A stretch of DNA of 64,000 nt from Cryptomeria japonica (GCF_030272615.1 NC_081413.1:557529136-557593135); one strand, 5' to 3'; shown: positions 47,572-60,437, counted from the first letter of the stretch. A program made the numbers and translations. Notes: a model not told the origin generated them from the sequence alone.

Positions 47572-48306
47572 CCTTCTTCATCTACAAATCCTTTTATTCT
47601 CCCTTACACAACAGATTTCAAAGAAACTCGTGATCTTATTCCCCAAACTACTCATTTGCAACATTCTTACAATTGTGGCTTTCATATAATAACAAAACAA
47701 GGTTTTCAAGGACAATGACTTGGGAAATTTGAGCAAGGAATTTGTGTCCCTCCTACGCAAGCTACTACAAAAGGCCTATGAAATGAGATTACTCTCTCTA
47801 TGGATGAACTCCTTAAGCTCCAAAACTTCAAAAACTATCTCCAAAGGCAACAAACCAAAAGAGCCCACAAGAATGCTTCTTCTTAAAAATATCCTTTTTG
47901 CTCATTTCATCAAACCCATGATCATAATGCTGATGATTGCCCTGATTTTCAAAAATCTATTCAAGATGGGATAGATGGTGGCAAAATTAGGATCGTGGAT
48001 GATAATCCTTCTTCTAATAATAATTGCAAAGACAATGAGTTAAAACATATTTATCATCCTGATAGACTAGCTACAAGAATCTATTGGAGAATGAAATATG
48101 ATAAGAACATTTCCTTTCCTCCTAAAAACCAAAAAAAAAATATTAAGCAACTGAAAGGAGAGGAATATTGCATTTTTCATGATTCATATTCACATTCTCA
48201 TGGAAAATGTCATGCATTTAAATGTATTCAAAAGCAATATGATCATGCACGAATTTCTCCTACAATAGACCTAGCTATCTTCCTTGAACTAAACATATTG
48301 TCTTAG
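47572..48306 (+). pseudogene. Gag-like frame of the LARD-like element, part 2
   Basis: Continues the frame of 39447-39907 and is broken by stops near 47718, 47781 and 47884. Two zinc knuckles of the form C-X2-H-X4-H-X4-C are present: CSFHQTHDHNADDC (47899-47940) and CIFHDSYSHSHGKC (48169-48210), about 75 residues apart. This variant knuckle occurs in gag of Tat/Ogre-type Ty3/gypsy elements, suggesting that lineage (inference). No protease or later domain follows. Confidence 0.65.
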
Positions 48307-49734
48307 CACTTCTTTTTCTTTTCATGTTTCTCTTCACCATATGACATAACTAGCCAACTTAATTGGGGGTTCTTTATCATTTGTGGTGGTATTATTTCAA
48401 TTTTAAACACCTTGGGGTAGCAACATGAAATTCACTTTCCTTCTTCTTTCTATGGATTTATCTCTATCTTTATGCATCATTCATTATTAGATCTTCTTTC
48501 TTGCATAAAGTTATTCCCATATGATCATATAATTGTTCTTTGGTTTTCCTCTTTGCTTGGAGGGGAGCATCTTTAATGAGTAATCCACTTCTTCTCTTGC
48601 CTTCATTCCCTTGGAAAACTTACCTCTTCTATGGTTTCGGTTATTAACGAGTATGATATTCCCCCTAGCATGGAATGATCTCTTGTGAAGTACATTCCTC
48701 TTCCTTGAGAGGACTTGTTCCATTAAGGAAGGCATATCGCTTGAAAACAATCACCATTAGAGGATGTGTAATGCTTCTCCTTGTTCTTCTCACTTGGGGG
48801 GCAAGGATTTCGCTCCTTTCTCTTTCTTTTTATCTCATTTATCATTATTTCCTTTAGGAGTTGTAATTTTCATACGTGATTATCATTTCTTACAATGGTA
48901 TGTTCTTATGACTAATCCATCTTGGGGAATATGTGATGTTCTTTCTCTCTTCTCTTACAAGATTACCACTTCCTGAGATGTGTATTTTACATATACTAAT
49001 GGCTTTTCTTGCATGTGTTCATGTAAGTATATTATGTATTTGCTTATGTAAAAATATCTCTCTAGAAGATTGTGTAAGCTCTTCTCATTGTCTCTACACT
49101 TGGGGGGCAATGATTTCTCTCTCTCAATTTCTCTAAGGATCCACCCTTTCCTATGTTGTGGATGGTGTGAGTTTTATTACTTGATGTCATTCCTTGTGTG
49201 AAATCATTGTTGTTTGCTCAAGGGTTCTCTCTTATACAAGAAGGTGTAAGTCCTTGACTACAACCTCTCTTACACTTGGTTATGTACATCTATAATAAAT
49301 TCACCCATCCCCATTGGGATAAAAGTAAGTCATCCTTCATCAAGAATCCCTTTCACCTAGCAATAGGAGGAAGGATTGAATTCTTATTCTCTTCTGCGCT
49401 TCATTCTAGAAAATGTTATACGTGTCTAAAACAACTCCTCTTGGAGGTAGATGTCTTTTTGAGAAAAGATCTCTTCTTCTCAAAGGACCTCCTTTACACT
49501 TATAGCAAGATATCTCTTTTCAACTATCTTATCCTTGCTTGAAGAGTATTTTCTCTCTAGCTTGGATTTATGACATTGTTTCATGATGGATATCCTCTTT
49601 GTGTTAAAGGTAGGTATCCTTGTTCCACTTTCCTTAAGATATTAGCATTAAAATATGTTGACATCTGAAGGGGGGGGCACTCACACTGCTCCTTTTGTAC
49701 TATATTTCTCTCAAGCATTGTATCTCTTATACAA
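48307..49734 (+). other. Non-coding interior of the LARD-like element
   Basis: No gene is recognised. Short purine tracts of the form CTTGGGGGGCAA (near 48790 and 49090) and T/C-rich sequence recur. Open frames here have no motif. Confidence 0.5.
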
Positions 49735-50131
49735 TGGGTCATTCTTGGAACCAGAGGGCATCCTCTTACAACAAGATGTCGCTACTTTTCTCTTGTACAG
49801 TGGGTCATTATCGGAACCAGAGGGAAGCCTCTTAGAGAGAGATGTCATCACTTTTCTTTTATACAGTGGGTCATTCTTGGAACCAGAGGGAAGCCTCTTA
49901 GAGCTAGATGTCGCCACTTTTCTTTTATACAGTGGGTCATTCTTGAACACAGAGGGCAGTCTCTTAGAGCGAGATGTCACCACTTTTCCTCTTTTACATT
50001 GGGATATTCTTCAAACCAGAGGACAACCTCTTAGAGCAAGATGTCGCCACTTTTCTTTTATACAGTGGGATATTCTCGGAACCAGAGGGTAGCCTCTTAG
50101 AGCAAGATGTCGCCACTTTCTTGACATTTGT
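49735..50131 (+). repeat. 66-bp tandem repeat, six units
   Basis: Units start TGGG(T/A)(C/T)ATT at 49735, 49801, 49867, 49933, 50000 and 50066, so five spacings are 66, 66, 66, 67 and 66. Each holds ggaaccagaggg and gatgtcgccacttttc. The unit length is divisible by three and the array is open on both strands over the first four units. The plus frame repeats a 22-residue unit with SGSFLEPEGSLLE. Confidence 0.92.
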
Positions 50132-50749
50132 ACTATACATTTTATACAGGTTATAACATACTCAGGCATAGACTCCTATTAGGTGCTTCGAACCTCACTT
50201 GGACACACGTGCACGAGGTTGAGTGGAACTAATGATGTTCTCACTCTCCTCCCTTACATGGATCACCTAGACAAAATCTGGGGACTAGTTTTCCATGTCC
50301 TCTTTTCTCCATGGATCACTTAATTTTAGGGGCGAGATGTCCATGGTTCCCTTCGTTCACCTTTCTTCTCATGGATCACCCAAGTGTGTATTCATGTCCT
50401 CTCTCTCCTTCCTCTCATGAGCTCATAGTTTTACTATTGATGGTTCATGGATGATGTCAGCTTTTCTCTTTTATGTGATTATTGGTGTTTATGTGATGGC
50501 ATGTCTTTGTGTTTCAGTTAGAGTGGTCTTGTGTTTTGTTTTTTGTCATGTATCTTTTGTGTTTTGCCTTGGTCTTTTTGTTTTGTGTGCTCTTGCATAT
50601 GTTTGAGTGAGTTAAGATTGGGGGCTTTTTTTCCTCAAGATTAGTGATGTCTTATACTCCTTGTGGTATTGCTTTGCATCTCTCATCTTCATCTTTCTCT
50701 TTCTTCTACTTTACCGCTAGTATTGGCGTACGCCCTTCTCCCACTAAAC

Positions 50750-50760
50750 TGGGGGCTAAA
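50750..50760 (+). other. Polypurine tract of the LARD-like element
   Basis: TGGGGGCTAAA lies immediately upstream of the 3' LTR start TGTAGC at 50761. Confidence 0.75.
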
Positions 50761-52031
50761 TGTAGCATCATAAAATTGTGACCCTCGCAATTTCGACCAC
50801 ATCTTAGGCCCTCACTTATGCGACTGCATCTCTCTACTTGATTGAGACCCCTCTCTGCACCTTCATTCTGAACTTCTCGCATCTCCACCCTGATGACACC
50901 TCAGGACCCTGTCCAGGCCCCAAGATAGGACATGACAGGGGCGTGGTACCCCTGCCCCCGTAGGATAGGGGCATGGTGCCCTCGTCCTCGTAGGACAAGG
51001 GCGTGGTGCCCCTGTCCCCCTTGGATAGGGGCATGGCGCCCCTGCCCTCCCTCTTAGGGTGGCCCTAAGATGGGTATATCCGGCTCTTGAACACAATTTT
51101 CTCTTCGGGGAGTTAAACTCTCCTTTGTCGGCCTTTGGTGGGATGAAATTAATCCTCTTGGGCATGTATAAAAGGAGATTCAATTCCCTCATTTGTCGTA
51201 AGGAAAATAAGCGAAATTCAAGCGGAAGGTCTCCATTATCGTCATCAAGCATTCAAGTCTTCAATCATCTTTCAAGTTCTCTTCTTCATGTGTATTCTTC
51301 ATTCATCCATTGGAGCAACATTACAACATTTATTTGCAAGCATGTGTGTGTTAGGGTTTTATCATGTTACATGTCATTTCATACAACATTTATGATTACA
51401 TTCAAGAAGCAAAGCAACAATCATCAATCAATTGCAGATCTATAAGGTAAACATTTCCATTATTTACATTTAAGCATTTGCAATTACTTTATTTCAAGGT
51501 TGATTCCTCAACTAGGGTTTTACTGAGGCAAACCCCTATCCACAACCATTCTTCCCTTCTTTTTTGTGTGTAGGTTGCAGGTGCGCAACTATAATTACAG
51601 GTGCGCAACTATAATTGTAGGTTTGGAGTTCAATTGCAAAGATAGAAAAACCCTTTTCAGCGCGTGGATTTTTCAAAGGACTAAGTACACTTTCAACCTG
51701 GTCCTGATGACTTTTCTCCAAATTTGCAGGGTAGATCTGAAGTTACAATGCAATCCTAAACCAGTAGCTCCCTATTTCATCCATTTTTGTCTCCTTTTTC
51801 TACATAGTCAACAAGTCAACCCTTCCATTTACAAAAGAGGGTAGATCACATTCCCACCCTTGCAATCCACTTGGTATTCACATCCTTATTCTCCTTGGAT
51901 TTGGATCTAGTGGATTCAAGCCCCTCTTTTGAATGTAAAGTATCTCCCAAGTGAAAATCATCCTAGTGGTTTCCTTTCTCTCGCCTAGGTGGGGAACCAC
52001 TAGGACCCGATTTTCCACTTTACAAAATGTT
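50761..52031 (+). repeat. 3' LTR of the LARD-like element, truncated by gap
   Basis: Direct repeat of 37383 onward, with a TATA box at 51167-51174. It carries four GC-rich minisatellite units at about 50930-51053 against two in the left LTR, and a 19-base duplication (gtgcgcaactataatt) at about 51582-51620. Confidence 0.85.
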
Positions 52032-52531
52032 NNNNNNNNNNNNNNNNNNNNNNNNNNNNNNNNNNNNNNNNNNNNNNNNNNNNNNNNNNNNNNNNNNNNN
52101 NNNNNNNNNNNNNNNNNNNNNNNNNNNNNNNNNNNNNNNNNNNNNNNNNNNNNNNNNNNNNNNNNNNNNNNNNNNNNNNNNNNNNNNNNNNNNNNNNNNN
52201 NNNNNNNNNNNNNNNNNNNNNNNNNNNNNNNNNNNNNNNNNNNNNNNNNNNNNNNNNNNNNNNNNNNNNNNNNNNNNNNNNNNNNNNNNNNNNNNNNNNN
52301 NNNNNNNNNNNNNNNNNNNNNNNNNNNNNNNNNNNNNNNNNNNNNNNNNNNNNNNNNNNNNNNNNNNNNNNNNNNNNNNNNNNNNNNNNNNNNNNNNNNN
52401 NNNNNNNNNNNNNNNNNNNNNNNNNNNNNNNNNNNNNNNNNNNNNNNNNNNNNNNNNNNNNNNNNNNNNNNNNNNNNNNNNNNNNNNNNNNNNNNNNNNN
52501 NNNNNNNNNNNNNNNNNNNNNNNNNNNNNNN
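52032..52531. other. Assembly gap, 500 N
   Basis: Exactly 500 unknown bases, so the length is probably a placeholder. It lies between a truncated LTR and a GA-rich tract. Any open frame through it is meaningless. Confidence 0.99.
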
Positions 52532-53580
52532 AGTCAAGGGAAGAAAGAAGATAAATATATACTGAAGGGGAGAGACAATTATAGAATAAAAGAGAGAGAG
52601 AGGGGGGAGAGATAGAGGTGATATAGAGAGAATTCAAGAGTGGAGGGAGGGTGGTAGAGAGAGGGAGAGAAGAGAGGGAGGTAGAGGTGGAGGTAGGTAG
52701 AGAAAGAGGTGCAGAGGGAGAGAGATGTAGTTAGAGATAAAGAGAGATAGAAAGAGAGTATAGATGGAAATAAACAAAGAGGGATAGATAGAGAGTTATG
52801 TAGAAAAATTAGAAGGGAGATAGAGATAAGTAGAGAGAAAAAGGAGAGGGAGAGGTGAAATAGAGAGAATTGGAGGGGGGAGGGATGGAGAGGTACGTAA
52901 AGGGAGAGAAGGAGAGGGTGATAGAGATAAGCAGAGAATGAAGACGAAAGAGAGGTGATATATAGAGAAAGAGAGAAAGACAATTAAAGATGGAGGGAGA
53001 GAGAGAGAGGGAGGGAGGGATGGAGAGGGCAATAGAGATAAGTAGAGAGTGAAGGAGAGAGAGATAGGTGATATAGAGATAAAGAGAGAAAGACAATTAA
53101 ATATGGAGGGAGTGAGGGATAGGTAGGTAGAGAGAGAGAAGGGTAGAAGAGAGATTATATAGAGACAAGTGGAGAGGGAAGGAGGGAGAGACAAAGAGGT
53201 ATGTAGATAGAAATGGGAGATAGAGATAGGTTGAGAGAGGGGAGAGGGAGGGAGGGAGGGATGGAGGGAGGGAGGGAGGGAGAGATTGGTAGATATATAG
53301 TAGGTCCAAGGAGAGAGGTAAGTAGAGAGAGAGAGAGAGAGGGGGGTATGTAGAGAGAAGGATAGGAGAGATAGAGATAAGGAGAGGGGGGATGAGAGAG
53401 ATAAAGAATAAAGAGGAGAGGTGAGATATAGAGATGTATCTAAATAAATAGAGGTGGGGTGAGTCAATGAGAGGTGTGTCGAAAGAGAGGGAGAGGGGAT
53501 ATATAGATAAGTAGAGAGGGATGGTGCAAGAAAGAGGTATGCAGAGAAATAGAGGTAGAGAGGGAATGAGGGGAAGTCAT

Positions 53581-53619
<39 letters not shown>
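52532..53619 (+). repeat. Polypurine (GA-rich) tract, about 1.1 kb
   Basis: The plus strand is almost wholly A and G, with phrases such as agagataagtagagag and gggagggagggatggagag recurring at irregular spacing. It ends in a pure (GA)n run at 53579-53619. Long Ser/Leu/Pro-rich open frames on the minus strand are by-products of this composition. Confidence 0.95.
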
Positions 53620-53622
<3 letters not shown>

Positions 53623-54626
53623 TAACTCATTTTATCCTTAAATAGGTTAAATAAACAAGCATAAGAAGGATAAATGATTTAATACTCATTATTGTCCAAA
53701 TACTTATAATATCAAGAGGAAAACTAAATATTAAGTTGAATATTTATGAGGCTCATTTTGGGTGTTGGTTTTGAGACTTATTTGGGATTATTTTACAAGT
53801 GGAGAGGAGTTTATGACAACTTATGATAATTGTCATGACAAAAAATGGTTATCTCTTGGGAATTGTAAATTTAGGTACCCAAATCTCCCAAGCAAGGTGG
53901 ATACAAAATTTGTGAAATTGGTCATTTTTTGAGGTATTACTAATAACTCGTTTTCCTCATACTTCATATTTATAGGAAACTTCTTTAATGGATGAAACCC
54001 TATTGGAGTAGAAGACTCGTGGACACAAAATCATGAGCATTAGGTTGCCATAAGATAAAAGTACTTTGATCACAGGTGGGAAATCTCATCAAGATTTTAA
54101 GATTTTGCATATGGGCTGAAGGAAGATAAAATATTTGATAGTTTCCCCATTTTAAATGTGTGGGTCTACATTGGTGTTGGTTTGTGAGTTTTTCGAGCAT
54201 AGTTGATTGATTTATTGTACATTGAATTTACTTGAGTGTCATACAATAGAATTCTCTTTTGATTATGCTTATATTAGATCGTATATTACACATTTTCTAT
54301 TTGGAGGTCAAACAAAGATAATTTGAGGAGTTTGTAGTGAGTCAGGTAGTTTATGGTTGTGATAGTTTTGTGTCTTTTGCTTGAAATTTGGAGTTTCATT
54401 TTGTTTGTGTTGCTACTATTATAAATGAGTTTTAGACCTGATTATATATGATTCTCATATTAGAAAAATCAATTGTAGTAAATTCTATAAAATTTCATTT
54501 AGATTAGTGCTTTATGTATAAGACTAACTGGCTAGTTTTGGTGGTTCCAATGCTATTTTCAAAATATATTATAAGTTTGTTTTGAGATCTAAAATTGTTC
54601 ATAGATATTTGGTCAAGGACATCTCA
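53620..54626 (+). repeat. Probable 5' LTR of the second gypsy element
   Basis: Lies directly upstream of a primer-binding site and ends in CA at 54626. Its start cannot be fixed, because no second LTR copy is present in the window. No gene. Confidence 0.4.
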
Positions 54627-54627
54627 G

Positions 54628-54639
54628 TGGTATAAGAGA
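54628..54639 (+). other. Primer-binding site of the second gypsy element
   Basis: TGGTATAAGAGA, differing from the tRNA-iMet site TGGTATCAGAGC at two positions, one base after a CA terminus. Confidence 0.65.
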
Positions 54640-54689
54640 AATGATCTTTCTATATCTTCAAGAGGGTTCCTAAATGTTTCCTAGTGTTA

Positions 54690-55750
54690 GAGAGTTAAGA
54701 TACCAAAAAAGAGAGCTAAGAGAAACTACGAAAGAAGCTTCAAATTCAAAGAAAGGGAAAACATTAGAAGATGAAAGATAATTTAGAATAAATATTACAT
54801 GAATTCATTAAATTTAAAGAGAGAAGGGATATACTGACAATATTACAAGAAACAAAAGATGTGTTAAGAACTTTGGTAGATAAAATAGTAGGTAAAAATG
54901 TCAACCATAATGGTCAAAGGGCTAAAATTTCCTCTAATAGTGGGGAAAAAAATTCAAAAAATAACACCCCTCCAAAATCTTCAAGAAACATTTATTTCTA
55001 GAGAATGAACAAGAACAACATGGGTCTATGAACATGAGTGCCTTTAATTCATAGAATATTCACAAATGGCATGAAACATACATCTCTACTAGATGAAATA
55101 AAATCTTAAATTTCATATTTTGAATACATAGAATTTGTAAGAAAAAGTGAGCTACATAAGAAGGGCAATAAAAGATACAAATATTTGAAGCACAAATTAG
55201 GAAAAATCATAGGTGCTTATTTTGTTGGAAGTGACGTGATTTTACCTAGACCATGGTTACAAAAAATGGAGACTTATTTCATACTCAACCCAATGACAAA
55301 GAAAGATGCAATTTAGTTTGCCTCTCTCTATTTAGGAGGGGAAGCCTATGAATGGTGGTTTCATGGCTAGTTAACAACTCAAGGCCATGACCAAATATAT
55401 AAAATTGATTCAAATAGAGGATTCTCGACAGATTTGAGTTTACAAATGAATAATAATATTTTTAAAAGTTATCCATGATCAAGCAACAACACTTTGTGAA
55501 TGAATATTTAATGGATGATGAGATGAATAATTAACTTAGAAGGACGAAGCTTTATTTCTCTTGTAGAGAGCCATGGGTACTTGTACATAGGTGTTTGAGA
55601 AAGGGACAAGTCCATTACATTGAAGTTGTCTTAGATAAGGATTTTCTAACGAAGAGTTTCACAACATGGATAATTTAGAAACAAAGATTGAAGAACAAGA
55701 GACTATAAAAGAGGGTTCATTAGTTGCACTTCTAGGAGCACCATGATATC
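54690..55750 (+). pseudogene. Gag of second gypsy element, decayed
   Basis: A gag core is readable around 55240-55365: PRPWLQKMETYF then LYLGGEAYEWWF, the usual retrotransposon gag pattern. Many stops interrupt it. A basic start region is seen at about 54690-55020. Confidence 0.65.
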
Positions 55751-55759
55751 ATCCTTTCA

Positions 55760-57615
55760 AAGTTCATGGAGCGTTAGCGAGGAAGCACATGACTGTTTTG
55801 ATTGATAGTGAGGCGAATCACAATATTATTGATGAGGGGTTAGTCATGATGAGAGGATTAAATTGAATAATTTTAAGGGTTCAAATTTATAGTTGCAAAT
55901 GGTTTTGAACTATATCATGCACCATAGTTTTCAAATAGCTGAAAATAACTATGGGGGATTACATAGTTTATGGTAGTTTTTTATATTACTGGTATTGGAG
56001 AAGTTGATGTTATCTTGGGTTTTAAATGGTTGCATTATATTTGGAGACATTATCAAACCTATCAAAACTGGAGTTCAATTTTAAGTCAAATGGAAAGGAC
56101 GTTGTGCTTAGAGGGATTTCGAATGGAGCTCCAAGAGTGGTGTCCATTAAGAGGATGGAGAGAAATTTCTAAAGGGGTCAAGTTGATTAGACAACCACTT
56201 ATTTGATTCATTTGTCAAGCTCTTCAGATGGAAGAGGTGAGTTTCATTTTAAAATTCAAAAAATTCTAGATTAGCTTAGTCTAGTTTGCAATGATAACCC
56301 TCTAGGATTACCCCCAGATAGAGGATTTCAACATGTTTTTGATTTGGAACATGATTCTAAACCTATTATAACTACTCCATTTATACATCCAAGAGCATAC
56401 AAGGAGATACATAAGACTATCAAGGAGCTCTTAGACATGGGTTTCATTAAACCAAGTTCTAGTCCTTTTGCATCATTAATAGTTCTTGTCAAGAAGGATG
56501 GCACTTTAAGGATGTGTATAGATTATAGGGAATTGAATAAGAAAATAATTAAGAATAAATATCCTATTCTAGAATCAATGATATCCTTGATGATTTGCAT
56601 GGAGTAGTTTCTAAGTACTTTTCCATTTGAGATCAAGATATCACCAAATTCAATGAGAGACAAGGATGTGGAGAATAATTTATTTTGTTGTCACTATGGA
56701 GGCTTTGAATTCTTGTTAATGCCTTTTGGTTTCACTAATGTACCAACATACCTTCAATCATGCATGGATCAGGTATTTGGTAAAGAACTCAAGAAGTTTG
56801 TTTTGATATTCTTTGATGATATCTTAATCTATAGTATAACATGGAAGGAACATTTGGAGCATTTAGATATTGTTTTGGGCATTTTAGAACAAGAATATTT
56901 TTATGCTAAGTTGTCTAAATATAAGTTTTTATTGATTTAAATCTTGTCCTTGGTACATGTCGCAAGTTCGAAGGGTTTTCAAATAGATCAACAAAAGATA
57001 CAGATAATACTAGATTGGCCCCCACCAACCAATCTAGCTCAATTGAAATAATTCCTTGAGGTTTGCTATTATTATTGGAGGTTTGTAAAAGGTCTCCCTT
57101 AGATTGTTATTTCATTGACTAACTTTACTAAGAAAGGAGTCTTTGCATGGTCTAAGGAAGCTAAACAAATATCTGACAAGTTCAAAGAGGTAATGAGCTC
57201 ATGTCCAATGCTTGCAATCCCTTATTTTTGTCTACTATATGTGGTTAAATGTGATGCATGTGGATAAGGTATATGGGCTTTCCTAATTCAAATGGGACAT
57301 CCAATAGCATATGGGAGTAGAAAATTAAGTAATATGGAGAGGAGATATTCTACTCATGACAAATAAAAGCTGGTAATTATGCATGCTCTAGAAATTTTTA
57401 GACAATATCTTGTTTATGGGAATTCATGATGAAGAATAATCATAATAGTTTGAGGTTCTTTATGAATTTAAAATGACCACAAAAAAAAAAAGGTAAGAAA
57501 GTTGAAATCCTATTATTTTGAGATAGAATACATGAAAGGTAAGGCAAATGTGGTTGCAAATGCACTTTCTAGGAAACCAAATCTATGTTCATTATCTACA
57601 ATTTCATATGATTAA
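55760..57615 (+). pseudogene. Protease, reverse transcriptase and RNase H of second gypsy element
   Basis: The protease shows VLIDSEANHNIIDEG at about 55796-55840 (Glu replaces the active-site Gly of D-S-G) and VDVILGFKWL near 56005. Reverse transcriptase gives [30 protein letters not shown] and MPFGFTNVP. Its catalytic motif FFDDILIY (about 56810-56833) has Phe before the Asp pair. RNase H follows (KCDACG near 57250, then YMKGKANVVANALSRK near 57530-57577). Stops and frameshifts are frequent. The element stops at about 57615 with no integrase and no 3' LTR, so it is truncated. Confidence 0.88.
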
Positions 57616-58839
57616 AAGGATAAAATTCTTTTTTAATACATTAATATTTTTTTTGCTTCTAATTTTTTGGACGAGAAGATGCAACATGATATGTACACAA
57701 TGGTAAACCCAAGTTAATCTCTAAAGTAATATCTAATACAAAATTCTAAGTGGTTACTTAGTGTTGGTATTCCATTATTTGGATTCTAATACTAATTTTT
57801 AGTTTATTTATTTTAAGAATCTAATTATTGTATTACTCGCAAGGAGCTAAATATTTGTTTGAGTTGGATTTAATGTTCATTTGAACTATATTTAAGAATA
57901 CCATAAATATTTTTTTTAAATAAAAGATTAAAAGATAAATGAATGCAACACCTAAATACACATAAACACCTAGAAACTACAATAGTAACCACACATGATA
58001 GACACTTTTAATAGAAAAACCTATGTTTATGTAGTTACACACAATCATCTTCACTCAACTTACTTTATATGAATATCGAGATAGTCTCATATATACGTAT
58101 TAAATCAAATTGAAATCTAACTTGATTTCATTAAGACAAATCCCCAAATATATCAAAATCATTATCTCATCTTGAATAATTTAAATACATATTTATATAT
58201 TTTAAAAAACACTATCATAACTAAAATACTCTCACCATTTTAAACAATATAAAAAATACCACTAAACTTATTCAAAAGACAACATAAAAATAATACACTA
58301 TCATACAAACACATATCACATCACTATTTTCTTATACTTCCCTTTTATAATCACCCTCTACTTCTATTCTAAAGTAATCATTAAAAAAACAATAACTTTA
58401 ATGAATGCTACTGTATGTTTATGTTTTAAATTCACAATACAATGGAGTGAAATGACACAACACAAAAGCAAGCTAAAATGGTACGTTGGTTTCAATCTCG
58501 ATTGATTTATTATATTTTCCTTAGGAATGAAATGATGTATTGTTAGCATCCTCTTTGACTTATTATTATTCAATCACAAAGTGTGATTGGACTCTTCATG
58601 CAAATACCATAAACACTACTCCACTTTATTCTAAAGGCCTGAAATATGGTGTCCCCATAACTAGACACAAGAACACTACTTTATACTGTAATAATGCTGT
58701 TAAAATTGACACTAAAAAGTTCTAAATAATATTGCTGAACAATTTTTATTTATTATAGAGAATATTTTGTAGCATAAAATTAAAAAATATCGATGAATTA
58801 ATTGTATAATAATTTATCATAGTCTATAAAAATATTGTC

Positions 58840-59870
58840 AAATAGTTGTAATTCAATCAAACGATTTCATGCAAACAGACTTCACACTAGAAATAACATA
58901 ACTATCACAGTTTGTAAGGGAAGGGGTCCAATTATCGCCTATGTTCCAATGATTGTTCACTCCTTGCTCACCCATTCCCTCAATTACTAACTTTAAAGAA
59001 ACCCAAAAAATGATTACTAAGAGCCCATTGATAAATTTCACATATACCAATAGTCGTCTACTTGTATCCCTAGTAATTAAAATTCATAGACTTTAATTGG
59101 AGGAGTTGTGCAACTTTATGAGTACCCATAACACACGACCACTACAACATTTGTGCATTATGATTGGCAATTTTTGAGGTGGTTGTAGTGCACAATTATT
59201 GGGGCATCTTTAGTAGGCATCAGACAACACTTCTAAATGACCAACTTTTTACCTTTGTGTGCATAACGAATCCCACATTGTTCATATCTACTACCCAAAA
59301 GCTTGAACAATAGCTATAAGCAGTTAAGTGGCATATAAAGGCAACCAAAAACAATTGTCGAAATCTTATATACTCTTTAAGATTGTGGGTGCGTAAAGTT
59401 AGCTATAATGAGTATTGGTGCTCTTCCCTTAAATATATTGTCATTTAATTTTAATTCAATGAAGTGTTGTGATACAAACTTCATACCGGAAATAACACAA
59501 AACAAGAATACACAACTTCGAAAATACTATAATGTACAAAAATACAGAGAATAGACAACAATACCAATTACAGTTGATGGATTAATTATATAGCTAAACT
59601 ATTAACGTTCCTATAAATATCATTAAACAATTGTAATCCAATAAAATGTTGCCACTATGCTTCATACTAAAAACAATAATAAATAACTTAAAAAACACTA
59701 TCAAACAACATTATACAACTCACATAAGACATACAACTAATATTGTCATCTATAAAAACATAGAAAATATATAACATTACTAGTAACAATAGATAAACTA
59801 ATTATATATCTAAACTATTAACAATTATATACAATTCTAATCCAATAAAATGTTGTCATAAAAATGACAT
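58840..59870. repeat. Diverged tandem repeat family, about 180-200 bp
   Basis: Landmark (a/t)tccaataaaatgttg and variants followed by cttcatac-(a/g)aaataa recur near 58850, 59455, 59635 and 59838. The last three also share ctaaactattaac and attaattatatag-type blocks. Low identity, old. Confidence 0.6.
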
Positions 59871-60437
59871 AAAAAATACTATTATATATATAGGAAGTCA
59901 ACATTACAACATCCACAACTATTATAAACAGTCCCAAAACCTATAATTCAACCTGCTGAAATCTCCTCATTTGAATTGATATATTTGATATGATTTAATC
60001 ACCCCCTTAAAGTCTATCTAAATGTAAAAGCCAAATATATGATATTTGGTGTTGTACAATTGCGCTTTTGCAAGTGCATACCATGTGATCCCATTGTTAT
60101 TGTTGTGAATGAAAAAGGTACAATCCCCATTGAGAACAATGCAATATCTCAAGTAAAACAATGTGGTCCCTTTCAACTTTTAATTTTTAAAGACAAATTT
60201 GCACTTGAGAAGTCAATATGCACAAGCCCAGCACTTCAACTTTAGTTTAAAATGAGGGACAGCTATTATTTACAAAAATGTTTTCTAGAAGGAAGGAATT
60301 AGTATTTAAATATTGAAAAGTTATCTCAAAAAGGATTACACCAAAGTCAAATAATCATGTGATTGAGTACTTCTAGATTACAACTGTATCATTGAGTTCA
60401 AAGTTTATCTTCATTGTTATTTCATTATTATGGTAAT

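Larger units (their letters stand above)
37383..52031 (+). mobile_element. Large LTR retrotransposon without visible pol (LARD-like), interrupted by copia
   Basis: Direct repeats start TGTAG-(A/C)-TCATAAAATTG at 37383 and 50761, the second just after a polypurine tract. Both carry a TATA box. Between them lie a gag-like frame with two zinc knuckles, a long non-coding region with T-rich segments and short TTGGGGGGCAA tracts, and a 66-bp repeat array. No protease, reverse transcriptase or integrase motif is found outside the nested copia element, so it would need proteins from a partner. The right LTR runs into the N gap. Without the copia insertion the element is about 7 kb up to the gap. Confidence 0.8.

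Noticed and set aside
49735-50131. CRISPR-like array
   Set aside because: Units are head-to-tail without unique spacers, in plant DNA inside a retrotransposon.
51878-52637. Open frames of 175-219 codons through the gap
   Set aside because: Most of their length is N.
52577-53467. Long minus-strand Ser/Leu/Pro-rich open frames
   Set aside because: They are produced by the GA-rich tract; several overlapping frames are open at once.
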